The position numbers and the translations under genes are program-made. Shown piece after piece: positions 54,679 to 64,000 of a stretch of DNA of 64,000 nt. The stretch's first letter is position 1. Each line of letters starts with the position of its first letter. Under the pieces are notes generated by a model. It saw only the letters and a program-made list of their open reading frames with translations. It was not told where the DNA came from and made no database searches. The stretch is from assembly GCF_002119525.1 (NCBI RefSeq), contig NZ_CP017917.1:620001-684000 (forward strand), in the 5' to 3' direction. This DNA is from Vibrio syngnathi (lineage in GTDB: Bacteria; Pseudomonadota; Gammaproteobacteria; Enterobacterales; Vibrionaceae).

Positions 54679-55478
54679 CATTTCCCCTCTCACTAATTGA
54701 ATGTAACTTGTTGCTTAACTTTCAAAACTATAAGTGCTTTAAAAAATAGTGAAGTAGTAAAAAAAGTTTATTATTTTCTAGAAGTATGAGTTTTAGTATG
54801 AGTTTTATATATAAGATAAAGAGAGATTTTTTTGATAATAATTTTGTTTTCAATTAGATAGGTGATTTTCAAACAATAGCCAAATTAGCGATTGATAATT
54901 GTTTAATTGATAAAATTAAAGCTATGGTCTACGGGAAGTGATTTTAATTTATCTATGGATTATTCTGCCTGCCATCATTAATTTGACAGTGCTTTCTACT
55001 AAAAATAAACGTAGTGATTTTATTAACTTGCTGAATGTGGCATTTGTGGGTTTTCACAGTCGATAATATTTATCGAGAGTAAGTGAGATTTATTTATTGA
55101 AATTAAACGCTTACGATGATTTTTTTGAAATTGATATATTCAATATTTAAAATACCGCACGCATGGTAAATAAAACACCTGAAACTCTAATTATTAAATT
55201 ATTTATCTTTAGTGGGTATGTATGTTCCGCCTAACTCCTGTAACTCGAACTTAAACGATAATTGGGTACTAAAATGTAGGGGCAATGGATGGAAGGTATT
55301 GAGATAGGCCAAAACGAGATTGCGTACTATTACATTTAATCTACTGGGGTTTATTAGAAAAATTAGCGGATGTAGATGGCTATTTTTCGGTGGAATAGAT
55401 GAACGGTCTTTCTGAAAGACTAAAGCTTCGTAAGGGAAGCTCTAGTCTTAAATGCTTTAATGGGAATCTTGTTCAGCG
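54679..55478. other. AT-rich region upstream of the pilus operon
   Basis: About 800 bases, very AT-rich between 54760 and 55200, without a credible gene. It must contain the pilus promoter. Such tracts attract H-NS-type silencers, but that is inference. Near 55416-55449 is a hairpin (AAGACTAAAGCTTC/GAAGCTCTAGTCTT, one mismatch) 30 bases past the end of the threonine aldolase gene, probably its 3'-end structure. Confidence 0.5.
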
Positions 55479-56483
55479 TTAAAGCGCATTTTCCAATTTA
55501 GTTAGGAAAGTAGCGATGTCTTCTGAACTGATATCTCTATGAGTAACAAAACGTACCGGGTTACCTGGCGACATCGTAATACCTTGTTCACCTAACTCTC
55601 GCGCGATGCGGTTAATATCAACCGACTCATCTAACTTCGCAAACACGATGTTAGTTTGAATGAAATCAGGATTAACCGAGAAGCCTTCCAGTTTACTTAG
55701 GCCAATGGCTAGGTTTTTCGCGTTCTCGTGGTCAACTTTTAGTTGAGCCACGTTCTCTGTCAGCGCCATTTTACCTGCTGCAGCAAGAATGCCAGCCTGA
55801 CGCATACCGCCACCGACCATTTTACGCAGTCGACGAGCTTTAGCGATGTACGCTTTGCTACCAAGAAGTAGAGAGCCAATCGGAGCACCCAAACCTTTTG
55901 ATAAACAAATTGTCATCGAATCGAAGTATTGCGCGATCTCTTTGATGTGTACATCCAATGCCGCAGCAGCGTTATAGACGCGCGCGCCATCTAGGTGCAT
56001 TTGCAAGCCGTGTTGGTTTACGAACTCACGAGCTTCCGCTAGATAAGAGATTGGCAGCACTTTACCATTAATGGTGTTTTCTAAACTAAGAAGCTTGGTG
56101 CGAGCGAAATGGCTATCGTCTGGCTTAATTGCAGAAGCAAGCTTTTTAAAATCTAACGTGCCGTCTGGGTTGTTTTCAATTGGCTGAGGTTGAATAGAGC
56201 CAAGTACAGCGGCGCCGCCGGCTTCGTACTTGTAGTTGTGTGCTTGTTGGCCACAAAGATATTCGTCACCACGCTCACAGTGCGCCATTAAACCAAGTAG
56301 GTTGGCTTGTGTGCCTGAAGAGGTGAACATCGCTGCTTCAAACCCCGTTTCATTAGCAGCCCACTGCTCCAATTCATTGACGGTTGGGTCGTCGCCATAT
56401 ACATCATCGCCCACTTCTGCATTTGCCATTATATCGCGCATAGCTTGTGAAGGTTTAGTTACGGTATCAGAACGAAAGTCCAT
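55479..56483 (-). CDS. ltaE: low-specificity L-threonine aldolase
   Basis: A 334-residue PLP enzyme that splits threonine or allo-threonine into glycine and acetaldehyde. Family features: FRSDTVTKPSQAMRDIM at the N-terminus, HLDGARVYNAA, and the PLP lysine in CLSKGLGAPIGS (about residue 200). Length matches E. coli LtaE (333). Starts at the ATG at 56483. Single gene. Confidence 0.96.
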   Translation of the reverse strand: MDFRSDTVTKPSQAMRDIMANAEVGDDVYGDDPTVNELEQWAANETGFEAAMFTSSGTQANLLGLMAHCERGDEYLCGQQAHNYKYEAGGAAVLGSIQPQPIENNPDGTLDFKKLASAIKPDDSHFARTKLLSLENTINGKVLPISYLAEAREFVNQHGLQMHLDGARVYNAAAALDVHIKEIAQYFDSMTICLSKGLGAPIGSLLLGSKAYIAKARRLRKMVGGGMRQAGILAAAGKMALTENVAQLKVDHENAKNLAIGLSKLEGFSVNPDFIQTNIVFAKLDESVDINRIARELGEQGITMSPGNPVRFVTHRDISSEDIATFLTKLENAL

Positions 56484-56522
56484 GTTTCTCTCCTAGAGTA
56501 CTTTAGGTAGTTATATCAATGG

Positions 56523-57038
56523 CTATAGATGACCACATAGTTGGGCTTTGCTTAAACAAGCGATAGTTTTGGTATCTGTGATTTGATCGTGTCGTATTTT
56601 ATGGTGCAGTTCTTCCAGGCTAAGTTCGACCACCTCTATTACTTCATCTTCATCGCATTCAAAGCGGGTAGTGAGGCTTAAGTCTTTTGCGACAAACAAA
56701 TACTGGATTTCATCACAGAAGCCAGCTAAAGGTGTCACTTGCCCTAAGCTCTGAAAATAAGTTGCACTGTAACCAGTTTCTTCTTCCAATTCTCGTTGGG
56801 CACATTGAAGAGGTGTCTCATTAAGTTCCATCGTGCCAGCAGGTAACTCTAAAAGCCATTTTTTAAGAGAAGGGCGAAATTGGTTAATGAGGATGATTTT
56901 TCCAGACGAAGTGATAGGAAGAATAACAGCCGCGCCAGGGTGGTTTATTGTTGTATGTTTTACCACAACGTTCGTAGGGAGCGTCACGTTCTCTTCGATG
57001 AGAGAAATACTTTTCCATTGATGGATAACTTTACTCAT
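56523..57038 (-). CDS. NUDIX hydrolase, ADP-ribose pyrophosphatase-like
   Basis: A 171-residue hydrolase with a complete Nudix box (GTMELNETPLQCAQRELEEE, then TGY) that binds Mg2+ and cleaves nucleoside diphosphate-linked compounds; the surrounding FRPSLKKWLLELPAG resembles ADP-sugar pyrophosphatases. I choose the ATG at 57038; an ATG at 57095 would add 19 residues with no clear homology, and neither start has a strong ribosome-binding site. Substrate unverified. It follows no partner; ltaE lies 40 bases downstream on the same strand. Confidence 0.88.
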   Translation of the reverse strand: MSKVIHQWKSISLIEENVTLPTNVVVKHTTINHPGAAVILPITSSGKIILINQFRPSLKKWLLELPAGTMELNETPLQCAQRELEEETGYSATYFQSLGQVTPLAGFCDEIQYLFVAKDLSLTTRFECDEDEVIEVVELSLEELHHKIRHDQITDTKTIACLSKAQLCGHL

Positions 57039-57325
57039 GCAGTCTGGCCACTTTCCTTGCCAATATTTCGTATAACTGAAGACGTGTACCACCATAACGT
57101 CTATGGTGTCGAAAATAAAAGAAAAATTAGGCTTAGTAATAGATTTAATTTCACGCCGTTCGTGATGCTACTCTCATAATTGGAATCTATGATTGCGCGA
57201 AAATTGCAGCGTAACCATCTGATATAAAGGCAACTCAATAATAAAAGATACTTGTAACAAAGTGCTAACAAATGTATAAAAACGTATCTACACTCTCAAC
57301 TGTTCATAGATTTTCGGAGTAACGC

Positions 57326-58981
57326 ATGACCCCCTCTATTTCCTCACATGCTGACAAGGCGCTACTCTCTGAAAGAATCAATAAATTAGCGCATGCTCTC
57401 TCTGACGGCGTTTATGAAAGAGAAGACACGATTAAGCTCTGTCTGCTGGCGGCTCTTGCTGGTGAAAGTGTGTTCTTATTAGGTCCTCCGGGTATTGCAA
57501 AAAGCCTTATCGCCAAACGCCTCATTCAGGCTTTTGACAACAGTAGCTACTTCGAATATTTGATGACGCGCTTCTCTACTCCAGAAGAAGTGTTTGGTCC
57601 GCTAAGCATTCAAGAATTAAAAGATAACGGTCGCTATGTAAGGCTGACCGAAGGCTACCTACCAACAGCGCAAGTTGTTTTCCTTGATGAGATCTGGAAA
57701 GCAGGCCCAGCCATTCTTAATACGTTACTGACTGTGGTTAACGAAAAGACATTTAAAAATGGCGCAGACATTGAGCGCGTGCCGATGCGCTTGTTGGTTT
57801 CAGCATCCAATGAACTTCCGGATGAAGACAGCGGCTTAGAAGCACTTTATGACCGAATGTTAGTTCGCGTGTTCGTCAACCGTATTCAAAACAAACAAAA
57901 CTTCAAATCGATGCTAACAACGGGTACTTCTCAGGAAGCCGTAATCCCCAAAGGGTTAGCGATTACAGACATTGAATACCATCAATGGCAGAAAGAACTC
58001 GATAATTTGGAGCTGACGGATAACTCGTTTAACAAGCTATTTGAACTGAAAACTATGCTTGAAGAGACCGTTAAGAATCAGGGCTCATCATCAGATTCTG
58101 ACTTGTATGTATCAGACAGACGTTGGAAGAAAGCGGTCAAGCTATTGAAAGCGAGCGCCTTCTTCAGTGGCCGTGACAGCGTAAATCCGTTGGATATTAT
58201 GCTTCTTCAAGATTGTTTGTGGCATAGCCCTGAATCTCGTGATGTGGTTCGTAGCGTTGTCAAAGATTTTGCGTTGAACCGAGCGTTTGATCAGCAAGAG
58301 TCGAAAGCTCAAATCGAAATGTCTCGTGAAGAGCTAGAAGAGATTCAAGATGATGTTGAATCGACTCTGTCGGTGTCGCTCTCTGTGGAGTCAACCAGTG
58401 GCTTACGACGTAAAGACGTTTACCAACATGATATCAAGAACGCGAAAATGTACAGCGTCGGTAGCGCATACAATCTTATTAAATTGGTTATGCTGCAAAG
58501 CAATATGTCGGTGTCTGAATCTGAGAAAGGCGATAGTCGTTGGGTGTACGTAGCCAAAGATGATTTTGATCGTGTTCTTAAAGAAGGTCATGGCGACATT
58601 TACGGTTACGTAAACGAAAACAAAAATCTATGCCGCTTAAAGCTCGACTTGGATGCATCGAATCAATTAGTGATTAAAGATATTGCTAATCGCTCTGTAT
58701 TGGTGAGTGTGGTTACCACAGACGGCTTAGATCAAGAACTGTATAGCAAGTGGTTGAGCGGTGCAGAGAAAGCCCTAGAGCAGTTAACCGAAGCTGAGTT
58801 CAAGCTAAAAAGAGTACGCACCGAATTTCACGATGCGTTACCTCATAACTATATCGACCCTGATTTGCCGAAAGCGATGGAATCAAGCTTGCAAGCGGTA
58901 ACACAAGATCTCGAAACGACGAAAGCAAAGAGCAGCAAGATCGCACAGCGCATTAAGTTCATGAGTCAGTACTTTGAGTAA
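57326..58981 (+). CDS. ravA: RavA, MoxR-type AAA+ ATPase
   Basis: A 551-residue hexameric ATPase. Walker A GPPGIAKS (53-60), Walker B VVFLDEIW (117-124), arginine-rich EALYDRM, and ASNELP as sensor. RavA works with ViaA, in E. coli on respiratory complexes and the stress-inducible lysine decarboxylase. Here it is about 50 residues longer than the E. coli protein (498), mostly in the middle and C-terminal part (acidic insert near 330-360). Operon with viaA, spacing 12 bases. Confidence 0.95.
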   Translation: MTPSISSHADKALLSERINKLAHALSDGVYEREDTIKLCLLAALAGESVFLLGPPGIAKSLIAKRLIQAFDNSSYFEYLMTRFSTPEEVFGPLSIQELKDNGRYVRLTEGYLPTAQVVFLDEIWKAGPAILNTLLTVVNEKTFKNGADIERVPMRLLVSASNELPDEDSGLEALYDRMLVRVFVNRIQNKQNFKSMLTTGTSQEAVIPKGLAITDIEYHQWQKELDNLELTDNSFNKLFELKTMLEETVKNQGSSSDSDLYVSDRRWKKAVKLLKASAFFSGRDSVNPLDIMLLQDCLWHSPESRDVVRSVVKDFALNRAFDQQESKAQIEMSREELEEIQDDVESTLSVSLSVESTSGLRRKDVYQHDIKNAKMYSVGSAYNLIKLVMLQSNMSVSESEKGDSRWVYVAKDDFDRVLKEGHGDIYGYVNENKNLCRLKLDLDASNQLVIKDIANRSVLVSVVTTDGLDQELYSKWLSGAEKALEQLTEAEFKLKRVRTEFHDALPHNYIDPDLPKAMESSLQAVTQDLETTKAKSSKIAQRIKFMSQYFE

Positions 58982-58993
58982 GGGAGGGAGCAT

Positions 58994-60439
58994 ATGTTAG
59001 GAGCAGACGGCTTAAACCTTGCTTTGATGGTCGCTGATTCAGGTATCATTGATACCGCGATGAATGATCTCATCGCTCGTTCTCAAGTGATGATGGCTGC
59101 TGAGAACAAAGGTGTAAAAACATCAGTCAAAAACCATTTAGTTAAATGGCGCGGCAAAGTAAAAAAACGTGTTACCAAGGTATGCGAAACCGATCGATTC
59201 CAAGAGGAAATCGCGCTATACCAAGAAGTCATTCACTGGGATGAATCTCAGTTCTTTGACGAGATCGACAGCGTTATTAAGAAGCTGGAGTGGCACTCAG
59301 CATTTTATCTACAAGCAAGACGTTTGATGGAAAACAATAAAGGCGTTTGTAACGCGATGTTTCCACACTACTTTTGCGATCAATGGTACCAATCGCTGTC
59401 AGATGCCATTAAGCAAGCTCAAGTAATCGAACTCGAAACAAGCAAAGAAAAAGTCTTAGCCGATCTTTATCAGCGCATGGAAACCATGAAAAACATGGAC
59501 AAAGTGACGGAGTCGGGCGATGAAGGCAGTGTAGGGCGCTTGTGGGACATGGCATCAGCTAAGTTAAGTAAAACAGACCTCACCATCATGAAGCGCCATG
59601 CTGAGTTCTTGAATAAGCACAAGGGCTTGCAAGAGATCGCAGAAAAGCTCGGCCGTATGGCTGGCGAGGAAGATGATCCTTCGTTACACAAAGCCCCTGT
59701 AGAAGAACTGCAGATGGTTGAAGAGAAAAGCGATGAAGCAGTCGATGATATTGTAGGGATTCATGAAAGTGATGACCTCAACAAGATGTTGCCAAACGAG
59801 ACCATGTTCTTAGCGTACCCAGAGCTTGAGGTTATCTTTTACAAACACTTGGCCGACAAGCGTTTACTGAGCTATCGCTCGCAAGGTAAATCACGAACAT
59901 TACGTAAAGTGAAAGCGCAAAAGCCTGATAGTAAGAACATCGATATTGAAAAGGGCCCGTTTATCGTCTGTGTCGACGCCTCTGGTTCTATGAGCGGTTT
60001 CCCTGAGCAGTCAGCTAAAGCAATGGCTTATGCCTTGATGCAGATAGCTCTAGCCGAAGAGAGAGACTGTTACGTGATTCTGTTCTCTTCTGAGCAGATC
60101 ACTTACGAGTTAACAAGGCAAGATGGCCTGCGTGAAGCGAGTGATTTTTTAAGCTACTCGTTCCATGGTGGTACAGATTTAGAGCCGGTTCTGATGAAGT
60201 CGATTGATTTGATGACGGGTGATAAATACAAGAACGCAGATTTGATCGTGCTCTCTGATTTTATTGCTCCTAAGCAATCTGATGAAATGATTGCTCAGGT
60301 CGAAAAATTGAAAGAGCACAAAAACCGTTTTCATGCGGTTAGTCTTTCGAAATATGGCAACCCACAACTTATGACGATGTTCGATCATTGTTGGGCTTAC
60401 CATCCGAGCCTAGTCGGTCGTTTCATGAAGAAGTGGTAA
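58994..60439 (+). CDS. viaA: ViaA, VWA-domain partner of RavA
   Basis: A 481-residue cytoplasmic protein: a helical N-terminal domain and a C-terminal von Willebrand A domain with an intact metal site (D328-A-S330-G-S332, then GGTDL and LSDF). It stimulates RavA ATPase activity in E. coli. Strong ribosome-binding site GGAGGGAG right after the ravA stop. Length near that of the E. coli protein (483). Confidence 0.95.
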   Translation: MLGADGLNLALMVADSGIIDTAMNDLIARSQVMMAAENKGVKTSVKNHLVKWRGKVKKRVTKVCETDRFQEEIALYQEVIHWDESQFFDEIDSVIKKLEWHSAFYLQARRLMENNKGVCNAMFPHYFCDQWYQSLSDAIKQAQVIELETSKEKVLADLYQRMETMKNMDKVTESGDEGSVGRLWDMASAKLSKTDLTIMKRHAEFLNKHKGLQEIAEKLGRMAGEEDDPSLHKAPVEELQMVEEKSDEAVDDIVGIHESDDLNKMLPNETMFLAYPELEVIFYKHLADKRLLSYRSQGKSRTLRKVKAQKPDSKNIDIEKGPFIVCVDASGSMSGFPEQSAKAMAYALMQIALAEERDCYVILFSSEQITYELTRQDGLREASDFLSYSFHGGTDLEPVLMKSIDLMTGDKYKNADLIVLSDFIAPKQSDEMIAQVEKLKEHKNRFHAVSLSKYGNPQLMTMFDHCWAYHPSLVGRFMKKW

Positions 60440-60638
60440 CGTCCGAATACCTTAACTTAATTTATATTGCTGCGTGTTTATCGAGTGAAGAGATCGAACA
60501 TGCAGCAATTTGATTTAAATGTCAGCAAACGGAATTTAAATTCATTTTTTTGTTTGACTATCTCCCCTCGATCCGTAAAGTAGGCACCCGAACACAGCGG
60601 TGTGGCTTGCTTTAGTCCCTAACGTGTTGAATTAAAAA

Positions 60639-60712
60639 GGCGCCTTGGCAGAGTGGCTATGCAGCGGATTGCAAATCCGTGGACCTCGGTTCGACTCCGG
60701 GAGGCGCCTCCA
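60639..60712 (+). tRNA. tRNA-Cys (anticodon GCA)
   Basis: A 74-base cloverleaf: acceptor GGCGCCT pairs with AGGCGCC, anticodon loop ATTGCAAA with GCA at 60671-60673, T-loop GGTTCGACTCC, CCA encoded. Downstream terminator present. No integrase or direct-repeat att copy is seen beside it. Confidence 0.98.
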
Positions 60713-60724
60713 TCATTTAGAAGA

Positions 60725-60749
60725 AACCAGTCCTTGTGGCTGGTTTTTT
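60725..60749 (+). terminator. terminator of tRNA-Cys
   Basis: AACCAG/CTGGTT stem with extra CC/GG pairs and a six-T tail. Confidence 0.8.
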
Positions 60750-60993
60750 CGTTTTTGGTTTCTTCATCCTTGCCTCTTCATTTCTCCCCTTTACCTTTCA
60801 TAGACCCACTCTATTTTGATGAGATCCTAAGTTGAACCTTTATTGATAGACCGGTAAATAAATCAAAGTCACAATTAACCATAATGCTCGATTTGTTTCA
60901 TTGTTTTATGGGATAACCCTAATTAAAACATGCGTATGAGTGATAGTGTCCCTCATTATATTTCTTTAATTGTTCTATAAGAGGTTCTTAAAT

Positions 60994-62883
60994 ATGCAAT
61001 TTAGTCTAAAGAGGAAAATGGTTTTCTCTGTAGTTTTGGCGATTGCTGTTACATCTGCCATTCTTCTTTTCATGGGTTATAAGACTTTTCAAACAAACAG
61101 CTGGCAAGCAATAGAAAGTGAAAGTCGCAATACACTTCAAGCTCATGCTAAGGGCATCAGTGACTGGTTTTATGATAAGAAACAAGCAGTACACGGGCTT
61201 CAGCAACAAGTGCAGCTTAACCCTTCAATAGATATCGTTCCTCATTTACGTCAAACCTTGGTATCTGGTGGGTTTGGATTGAGTTATTACGGTAACAAAG
61301 AAGGTGAGATGTTCCGTCATGATCCTTCATTGAATAAAGCGGGCTATGACCCAAGAGTCCGAGGTTGGTATAAACAAACCTTAGCTGAGAATCGAGCGGT
61401 GACAACAAAGCCGTATGTAAGTGTGACGATGCAAACCTTGGTGGTGACACTGACAGACCCAGTGACCGAGAATGGATCGATCATCGGTGTTGTGGCATCA
61501 AACTTGGCATTGGACAAATTGATTGAAGACGTATTAGCCATTCAGGTTCCGGGGAATGGGCGTGCGATTCTGATCGATAAGCAAGGAACGGTTGTTGCTC
61601 ATCAAAATAAAGATTTCATTCTGAAACAAGTCAATGATATTGCGCCAGAGCTGAGTATGTCTGGCTTGAACAGTGCTGCGCAAAACTTGACGACGATCTT
61701 TACTCAAGTGGACGGTGCTGAGCGAGTCATCATGGCTGAGCCGATTAAAGGCACTGACTGGTTACTTGTGATTGAAATGGATAAAGACGTACTAGAGCAG
61801 CCCCTGTTCGATATGTTGATTAGCCAAATCACCACAGGTTTGATTGTATTGATCGTTATGGCTGTAGCAACCTCATGGTTTGTGGCTCGTCAATTAGTTG
61901 AACTAGGGCGAGTGAGTGAAGCATTAGCTGATATTGCGGAAGGGGAAGGCGACCTCACACAAAGACTACAAGTGTCGAGCCAAGATGAGGTGGGTCAACT
62001 TGCCGATAAGTTTAATGTCTTCGTTGATCGGCTCCATCAAATGATGCAAAACGTCACTCAAGTTTCTACCGCGATGAACAGCGGTGCCGAGCATGCTAAT
62101 ACCAGTGCGATGAAGCGCAGTGATAGTGTAAGCAGGCAACAAGATGAGATCACGATGGTGGCAACGGCTGTGACAGAAATGGCGACAGCAACAGCGGAAA
62201 TCGCCACGAATGCTGAGAGTACGGCAAAAAGTGCGACTCATTCGGTGGAGTTGAGCGAGCAAGGCTTCCAACAGATGGCTAAAAGCCAATCATCGATCAA
62301 TGATCTCGCTACTGAGCTAACAAGCGCTGTGTCTATCATCAGTGAGCTTGAAGAGCATGGTCAGCAAATCGCGTCTATCTTAGCGACGATTCGTGAAATA
62401 GCGGAGCAAACGAACTTACTCGCGCTCAATGCGGCCATTGAAGCGGCTAGGGCAGGCGAACAAGGTCGAGGCTTTGCAGTGGTTGCTGATGAGGTTCGTG
62501 TGCTTTCTCAACGTACTCATGCTTCAACAGAAGAGATCGAAGACAAGATCAAACGCTTACAACAAGCGACCAATGGTGCGGTGAAAGTGATGACGCAAAG
62601 CCATGATATGGCGAAAACAAGCGTACACGATGTGGATATGGCCGGAGAGAGCCTAGCTCAAATCCGTGAAGCGATTCAGATAATCAGTGATATGGCGACT
62701 CAGATTGCTTCTGCCGCTGAAGAGCAGTCACTGGTTACTGCCGAAATCAATGCGAATACCGAATCTGTTCGTGAAGTGAGTGATGTGATGGCAGTTGATG
62801 CGACCGATGCGGTTTCACAAGCCGATCAGCTAAGTCATTTAGCGAGTGACTTGAAACGAGAGTTGTCACGCTTCAAGCTTTAA
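60994..62883 (+). CDS. methyl-accepting chemotaxis protein with dCache sensor
   Basis: A 629-residue chemoreceptor: membrane segment 1 (about 9-27), a periplasmic dCache domain (about 40-275, with RVRGWYK at 121-127 and TKPY), membrane segment 2 (about 281-297), HAMP (about 300-350) and the signalling hairpin with tip [20 protein letters not shown]. The RxWY...PY pattern resembles amino-acid-binding dCache domains, but the usual distal aspartate (D in PYxD) is not where expected, so the ligand may differ. ATG at 60994 after AAGAGG. The tail lacks a CheR pentapeptide. Confidence 0.94.
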   Translation: MQFSLKRKMVFSVVLAIAVTSAILLFMGYKTFQTNSWQAIESESRNTLQAHAKGISDWFYDKKQAVHGLQQQVQLNPSIDIVPHLRQTLVSGGFGLSYYGNKEGEMFRHDPSLNKAGYDPRVRGWYKQTLAENRAVTTKPYVSVTMQTLVVTLTDPVTENGSIIGVVASNLALDKLIEDVLAIQVPGNGRAILIDKQGTVVAHQNKDFILKQVNDIAPELSMSGLNSAAQNLTTIFTQVDGAERVIMAEPIKGTDWLLVIEMDKDVLEQPLFDMLISQITTGLIVLIVMAVATSWFVARQLVELGRVSEALADIAEGEGDLTQRLQVSSQDEVGQLADKFNVFVDRLHQMMQNVTQVSTAMNSGAEHANTSAMKRSDSVSRQQDEITMVATAVTEMATATAEIATNAESTAKSATHSVELSEQGFQQMAKSQSSINDLATELTSAVSIISELEEHGQQIASILATIREIAEQTNLLALNAAIEAARAGEQGRGFAVVADEVRVLSQRTHASTEEIEDKIKRLQQATNGAVKVMTQSHDMAKTSVHDVDMAGESLAQIREAIQIISDMATQIASAAEEQSLVTAEINANTESVREVSDVMAVDATDAVSQADQLSHLASDLKRELSRFKL

Positions 62884-62918
62884 TCGATATTGCAGAAAAC
62901 AACATAGGTTTAGAAACT

Positions 62919-62954
62919 AAAGAGCACAGACAGTAATAGGCCTGTGCTCTTTCT
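62919..62954. terminator. bidirectional terminator
   Basis: Stem AAAGAGCACAG/CTGTGCTCTTT between the convergent chemoreceptor and lipase genes. Confidence 0.85.
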
Positions 62955-62974
62955 TTAATAGCTTCAAATGAGTC

Positions 62975-63778
62975 TCAGTGCTTATCAAAGAAATCCTTAT
63001 TGCGAATATATTTGCTCATTAAGTGGTAAGAGAAAGGTCTGATCAACCAACTTAAAACAGAGCGCCCAAGGCGTATAAAGGTTGGGGTGTTCTCATAGAT
63101 TCGTCCGTTATAAAGCCAAAGCACTTTACCTACATGCCAATACAACAGAGGTACGGGTGGCATGAAGGTAACGATATCGATGTCACAGCAGATACGGTAG
63201 GTTTTCTTACTCAAACGATAGTGCTTTCGAAAATTCCAATCACCAATCGCAGGTTGGCCAAAGGTCACTATTCGCCTAACACAGCCTGGATACTTTTGAT
63301 CTAGGTAATCAGCGAACACGCAACCAATTGCACCGCCAGAAGAGTGCCCGGTGATAGAAATCCTTTTCCCTTGCTCTAACAAAGGTATGAGCGTCGCTTC
63401 TAAGCGCTCGATAACGTTTAACCCGAGCTTATCTTCATTGCGGCTTGGTTGGCTTTCTTGAAACATCAAATGATAGAAACCCGCATGTATCCGGTAGTTG
63501 AGCCCAACTCTTTTGCAGCTTCTTGTCCATAGAGCAAAGGTAAGCAACCAATCTGAGATACTGTGCGATCCCTTGATAACCACAACCACTTCATCTTTGT
63601 CACTACTCCATAAAACTCGAATCATGGTTTTGCCAAACTGGTTCTTTATGATGCGCTGTCCATTAGGATCAAAACCGTAACGAGTCTGTTTAAAAACTCT
63701 CGGGTAGGCGAGGTTACAAAGAACCGCGTAGCGTTCATATTGGTATCGTTTTAGTGACTTCACGTTTTCATTTCGCAA
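62975..63778 (-). CDS. class 3 lipase-family protein
   Basis: A 267-residue alpha/beta-hydrolase of the lipase class 3 family. Nucleophile elbow GHSSGGA (about residue 144 for the serine), where most relatives have GHSLGGA; the acid is probably in CDIDIVTFMPP and the histidine in YWHVGK. No signal peptide, so the enzyme looks cytoplasmic or leaderless. The start is uncertain: TTG at 63778 or GTG five codons later, neither with a good ribosome-binding site. The substrate is unknown. Confidence 0.85.
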   Translation of the reverse strand: MRNENVKSLKRYQYERYAVLCNLAYPRVFKQTRYGFDPNGQRIIKNQFGKTMIRVLWSSDKDEVVVVIKGSHSISDWLLTFALWTRSCKRVGLNYRIHAGFYHLMFQESQPSRNEDKLGLNVIERLEATLIPLLEQGKRISITGHSSGGAIGCVFADYLDQKYPGCVRRIVTFGQPAIGDWNFRKHYRLSKKTYRICCDIDIVTFMPPVPLLYWHVGKVLWLYNGRIYENTPTFIRLGRSVLSWLIRPFSYHLMSKYIRNKDFFDKH

Positions 63779-64000
63779 TTTAAGTTACTTAAAACTCTAG
63801 CCTTTGAATGTGAAAAGCACATGAAAACGAAGGAGTGTTTCTTACATTCAACTGAATTAACAACATTTGTTGAATCTGAAAATTGTAATTCGGCCTTTTA
63901 ATCCCTGCGACAACTCAAGATCTACGTATAAGAACCGTACAAGCTGCACTAAATTCATTCTGTACAGTTCGATAATTAATCACTTGAATTAAATGATAAA
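63779..64000. other. intergenic, window end
   Basis: About 220 AT-rich bases. No gene or clear signal beyond a presumed promoter for the lipase gene. Confidence 0.4.

Noticed and set aside
60639..60712. tRNA-Cys as an island attachment site
   Set aside because: No integrase, no second copy of the tRNA 3' end and ordinary genes on both sides.

Overview
The window reads as a stretch of chromosome from a marine Vibrio. This is inferred from the mix of families: NarQ/NarP next to a napFDABC operon with a 45-residue membrane protein, NorR divergent from hmp, RavA/ViaA, PhoX, a VpsT/CsgD-type regulator and several c-di-GMP proteins. A Splendidus-clade vibrio is my best guess, but no marker gene here proves the species. 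Gene density is high and almost every transcription unit ends in a clear rho-independent terminator. There is no prophage, integrase or CRISPR array. The only mobile-looking DNA is a 268-bp terminal-inverted-repeat element and one probable dispersed intergenic repeat.

Layout. 1-6.3 kb: 3' part of a diguanylate cyclase, a small membrane protein, the short element, a DUF4136 lipoprotein, the PBP5-type carboxypeptidase dacA, a Cys-cluster protein and a long RluA-family pseudouridine synthase. 6.4-8.9 kb: a TetR regulator with an oxidoreductase-GST operon, both carrying an identical operator. 9-11.5 kb: envelope folding (FKBP isomerase, DsbA-like lipoprotein), an OmpA-type lipoprotein and a glutaredoxin. 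11.6-17.5 kb: norR/hmp with a readable sigma-54 promoter and NorR sites, a TehA-type carrier and ClcA. 18-21.3 kb: COG0523 GTPase, RhlE-type helicase, LysE exporter. 21.5-28.7 kb: phoX with a possible Pho box, yggL, two tandem spondin-domain secreted proteins followed by a two-component system, and a hypothetical gene. 28.8-33.9 kb: EamA transporter and Lrp regulator, four poorly known small genes, a 27-codon micro-ORF, and an HD-GYP phosphodiesterase.

34.3-43.2 kb is an anaerobic respiration block: napFDABC plus the small membrane protein, the divergent narQ-narP sensor pair, and dcuC. The nap-nar spacer holds a NarP-like 7-2-7 site and an FNR-like site; a 13-base core of the FNR-like site recurs upstream of dcuC. 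43.6-47.6 kb: ABM monooxygenase, fatty acid desaturase with a FabR-like operator, GNAT, YlqF GTPase and a small cytochrome c. 47.9-54.7 kb is a chaperone-usher pilus operon (two pilin-like genes, two chaperones, usher, two-domain tip protein) followed by a pseudo-receiver LuxR-type regulator. 55.5-63.8 kb: threonine aldolase, NUDIX hydrolase, ravA-viaA, tRNA-Cys, a dCache chemoreceptor and a class 3 lipase.

The least explained units are the spondin pair with its two-component system, the two-chaperone pilus operon with its variant c-di-GMP regulator, and the two micro-ORFs that sit against other signals. Many start codons were reassigned to an internal ATG with a better ribosome-binding site; these cases are noted.
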